The notes beneath the pieces were generated by a model. The model was not told where the DNA came from. It did not search any database and saw only the letters and a program-made list of their open reading frames with translations. From NCBI RefSeq assembly GCF_003967535.1, contig NZ_BIFR01000001.1:2975001-3039000 (forward strand): 64,000 bases of DNA. Reading direction: 5' to 3'. This DNA comes from Tengunoibacter tsumagoiensis (GTDB lineage: Bacteria; Chloroflexota; Ktedonobacteria; Ktedonobacterales; Ktedonobacteraceae). This document shows, piece by piece, positions 61,712 through 64,000 of this stretch. The translations under genes and the position numbers were made by a program. How positions within the stretch are numbered: position 1 is the first letter of the stretch; every line of letters starts with the position of its first letter.

Positions 61712-61741
61712 CAGGACGCAGTCACAGAGAACTGCGTCCTG
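61712..61741 (-). terminator. Hairpin after pncB
   Basis: CAGGACGCAGT and ACTGCGTCCTG form an 11-bp perfect stem with an 8-base loop, just past the pncB stop. Confidence 0.65.
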
Positions 61742-61764
61742 GAGATAGGAAGAGTGCTTAAACG

Positions 61765-63162
61765 TTAGAAAACAATCTCTGTGCCCAGGGCCTGAGCTGT
61801 TTGCTTGCGAAGCGTCTGTAAGCCCTTACTAAAACGGACTGGATAAGGCTGTTCGGCTGTTAATTCGCGGTAGCGGGCAGGGAGATGTGCTAGATTTTGC
61901 TGGGCTAACTCTCGTATCTCTGAGAGCGGTGGTAGACTTCCAGGAATGACCACACCTCCCCGCATTACGGGGCGAAGGAGACGAAGATAATTATCGGGTC
62001 GTGGCTCGTGAGAGAGTTGGATGACATCCTCCTCCCAGTGCGGATGGCGATACACTTCTTTTTTCCCGGGCCATGTGCTTTTCATACCAGCAATTTTCAT
62101 TTTAGGGAACTCAGTCCCTGCATCATCCACATACCATGCCTCTTTATAGACCGTCCCTAATGATCCACCTTCAATTGAGCGTTCAACCGAGCCTGCACCA
62201 TGTCCAAGAGCGCTGCCTACTCCAAAGGAGTCGATCTCTGCCCCTTGCTGTAAGAGATCCTGGATCTTCCACTCATCGAGATCGCCGCTGGCCAGGATAC
62301 GAACGGAGTCCAGTTCAGCATTGCGTAGCTGTTCGCGAATATATTTACTGTCGGCGACCAGATCTCCACTATCCAATCTGACCGCAGCCAAAGTATGTCC
62401 CATACTCTCTTGAGAGCGCTGAGCTACTTCAATAGCTGTATGGATGGCGCGGCGAGCGTCGTAGGTATCGAGCAATAACGTATAGCGATTGTAGGCTTCG
62501 GCCACTGCTTCAAAGGCCTCCTGTTCCGTTTCAAAAAGCTCAATGAGTGCATGTGGAACGGTACCAGTGGCAGGGAGACGATATTCATAGGCCGCATTTA
62601 ACAGCGAGGTACTGGAGCAGCCACCGATGTAAGACGCACGAGCGACAGTCATCGGTTCCTGCGCCCGACGAAAGGCAAACTCAGATACCCGCCGCACACG
62701 CCCCTGTTCCGCAGCATACACAATACGAGAGGCCTTGGTTGCAATGAGAGTTGAGAGCGCCATAGCCTGAAGCAGACCAGCCTCAAGGAGAATGGCCTCG
62801 CGGAAGGGAGCGGTAACCCGGATCAAAGGTTCGTTGGGGAAAGCAATAGTGCCCTCCGGAAGAGCAAGAATCTCCCCGGTAAAGCGGAGCGTTGCGAGCT
62901 CATCCAGAAAAGCAGCGTCATAATCACGAATGTGAGCCAGGAACCTGAGCTCTTCAGAAGAATAGCGAAAGGATTGCGCAAACTCGATAGCGGACTCTAA
63001 GCCTGCTGTTAAGAGATAGGCACCGCCAAACGGCGCTTTACGGGTATAGAGATCAAAGGTCGTCAGACCATTTCGCCCTGTGCGCCATGACACATAGGCT
63101 GAATCCGGGTGATACATATCGGTCATCAATCCTGGATGAAAGCTAGGAGTTCGACGATGCAT
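61765..63162 (-). CDS. pncB: Nicotinate phosphoribosyltransferase
   Basis: The protein has 465 residues from ATG 63162 (GAGAGGGAT before it; the frame also runs open to 63207). It begins PGLMTDMYHPDSAYV and contains the family signatures TFDLYTRKAPFGGAYLL, ASYIGGCSSTSLLN, LDSGDLVADS, SGDLDEWKI and GVGSALGH. It makes nicotinate mononucleotide from nicotinate, PRPP and ATP in NAD salvage. Palindromic sites upstream suggest transcription control by a repressor. Confidence 0.93.
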   Translation of the reverse strand: MHRRTPSFHPGLMTDMYHPDSAYVSWRTGRNGLTTFDLYTRKAPFGGAYLLTAGLESAIEFAQSFRYSSEELRFLAHIRDYDAAFLDELATLRFTGEILALPEGTIAFPNEPLIRVTAPFREAILLEAGLLQAMALSTLIATKASRIVYAAEQGRVRRVSEFAFRRAQEPMTVARASYIGGCSSTSLLNAAYEYRLPATGTVPHALIELFETEQEAFEAVAEAYNRYTLLLDTYDARRAIHTAIEVAQRSQESMGHTLAAVRLDSGDLVADSKYIREQLRNAELDSVRILASGDLDEWKIQDLLQQGAEIDSFGVGSALGHGAGSVERSIEGGSLGTVYKEAWYVDDAGTEFPKMKIAGMKSTWPGKKEVYRHPHWEEDVIQLSHEPRPDNYLRLLRPVMRGGVVIPGSLPPLSEIRELAQQNLAHLPARYRELTAEQPYPVRFSKGLQTLRKQTAQALGTEIVF

Positions 63163-63173
63163 AACATATCCCT

Positions 63174-63196
63174 CTCTTTGTACACTGTATACAGAG
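63174..63196. promoter_or_regulatory. Palindromic operator 1 upstream of pncB
   Basis: CTCTTTGTACACTGTATACAGAG-type dyad: the half-sites CTCTxTxTACA and TGTAxAxAGAG mirror each other over 23 bases. It begins 12 bases before the pncB start codon. Confidence 0.55.
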
Positions 63197-63226
63197 CTTA
63201 GTGTCATTCATACGATATCTATTGTT

Positions 63227-63253
63227 GACTTAGTGTACATTGTACCATAAGTC
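63227..63253. promoter_or_regulatory. Palindromic operator 2 upstream of pncB and crtI
   Basis: GACTTA ... GTACA-T-TGTAC ... TAAGTC forms a 27-base dyad with only four unmatched inner positions and the centre base. It shares the TGTAC core with operator 1, 30 bases away. Confidence 0.6.
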
Positions 63254-63477
63254 GATCCATTCGACCACCCTTCGAGAAGATTTTCAGAAAGCTTGTTGAT
63301 GAATAGCGGAACCTACCCTTTTTTTGGGGATCTTTCGTCTCAAATAGTGATAGTATTGCTGAGAGTATCTCTCTACAGAGCTCTTTCCGATCGTCGCGCA
63401 AGTCAAATTTGTTTCTCTTCTCTCGCCTTGCGTTCGACAATGGGTGGATTACAGCAGTAAGAGGAGTATAGTATATA

Positions 63478-64000
63478 ATGAATATTTTGGTTATTGGTAG
63501 TGGTTTTGGTGGACTGACGGCGGCTATTCGCTTGCAGGCGCAGGGGCATCAGGTCACCATACTGGAGAAGCGAGATAAGCCAGGAGGGCGAGCGTATGTC
63601 TATCAACAGGATGGCTTTACGTTCGATGGAGGCCCAACTATTATTACAGCGCCCTGGTTGATCCATGATCTGTTTGAGCTATGCGGGAAACGAACGGAAG
63701 ACTATGTCAAGATCATTCCTATCGACCCTTTCTATAATATTCGCTTTGAAGATGGCTCTATCTTTCACTATAATGCCGATCGTGAGAATATTCTGCGCCA
63801 GATTCGCGAGTTTAACCCGGCTGATGAAGAAGGGTATCTACGATTTGCCAAAGCGGGCGAGCAGATCTTTACTAAAGGGTTTGAGTTAATTGACCAGCCA
63901 TTTACGAGATTCTCGGATATGGTAAAGATCATACCGGACCTGGTGAAATTGCAATCGCAGAAGTCCGTAGCGGGCTTTGTCAATCAATATATTAAAGATG
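63478..64000 (+). CDS. Phytoene desaturase-like flavoprotein, N-terminal part (runs off right edge)
   Basis: The frame starts at ATG 63478 behind GAGGAG and is open to the window end (174 codons). The N-terminus is the FAD motif VIGSGFGGLTAAIRLQAQGH, followed by LEKRDKPGGRAYVY and GFTFDGGPTIITAPWL. This is the CrtI/CrtN signature of carotenoid desaturases, which dehydrogenate phytoene or squalene-like carotenes with FAD. It suggests that the next genes are carotenoid-biosynthetic. The full catalytic domain is outside the window. Confidence 0.9.
   Translation, partial: MNILVIGSGFGGLTAAIRLQAQGHQVTILEKRDKPGGRAYVYQQDGFTFDGGPTIITAPWLIHDLFELCGKRTEDYVKIIPIDPFYNIRFEDGSIFHYNADRENILRQIREFNPADEEGYLRFAKAGEQIFTKGFELIDQPFTRFSDMVKIIPDLVKLQSQKSVAGFVNQYIKD

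Noticed and set aside
1-64000. CRISPR array
   Set aside because: No regularly spaced direct repeats were found by reading; the only repeats are the 512-bp duplication, the PAS duplication and hairpins.

Overview
This 64 kb window looks like chromosome from a large-genome, mycelial-type Chloroflexota bacterium, most likely Ktedonobacteria. That is an inference from three things: near 48-50% GC by eye, the gene repertoire (H-NOX sensor, CoiA-like, PucR, Vgb-like lipoprotein, NYN, Roadblock, TPR and zinc-ribbon proteins, a YkoP-like fusion), and the load of IS and duplicated or decayed genes. No 16S rRNA is present to prove it. Gene density is high, with both strands used and many strong hairpins between genes. 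REGION 1 (1-10.9 kb) is accessory. It holds an unidentified gene running off the left edge, a ribbon-helix-helix-like regulator behind a perfect 54-bp palindrome, and a MerR/SRPBCC pair. It then holds a graspetide (omega-ester RiPP) cluster: histidine phosphatase, 62-residue precursor, ATP-grasp ligase and PIMT-type O-methyltransferase. A wrecked second copy lies upstream (NYN gene, truncated phosphatase fused to the methyltransferase 3' end). A WXG100-like / polymorphic-toxin / HEAT-repeat cassette sits between the two copies. REGION 2 (10.9-15 kb) is a gene graveyard: a frameshifted FAD oxidoreductase cut by an IS3 remnant, a secreted-protein tail, a GH127-like fragment, and a nuoB truncated by another transposase tail. 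REGION 3 (15.5-23.7 kb) carries a double GIY-YIG protein, tRNA-Leu(CAA), and an H-NOX haem sensor divergent from a three-gene PAS / histidine kinase / hybrid receiver-kinase operon. An ABC-F ATPase with a long structured leader follows. REGION 4 (23.9-38 kb) is mostly housekeeping: phenylacetate-CoA ligase, MiaB, TPR protein, PucR regulator, Sua5, cytochrome P450, a photolyase-like protein with reversed domain order, an MFS-YkoP fusion and a disordered stress protein. REGION 5 (38.7-42 kb) contains a lipoprotein, a DUF7873-type protein and, directly behind it, a promoter-to-terminator unit encoding two tandem tRNA-like structures in circularly permuted order (3' half, short linker, 5' half). 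I regard this as the most unusual item in the window. REGION 6 (42.5-64 kb) holds CoiA, pentapeptide repeats, Nudix, dihydrolipoamide-dehydrogenase-like and 2-oxoacid dehydrogenase E1 genes, a zinc-ribbon protein, and an M16 protease / WL-motif TPR protein / Roadblock / Ndk run. It ends with a CPBP protease, a solitary TnpB element with its right-end RNA, nicotinate phosphoribosyltransferase flanked by palindromic operators, and the start of a phytoene-desaturase-like gene at the right edge.
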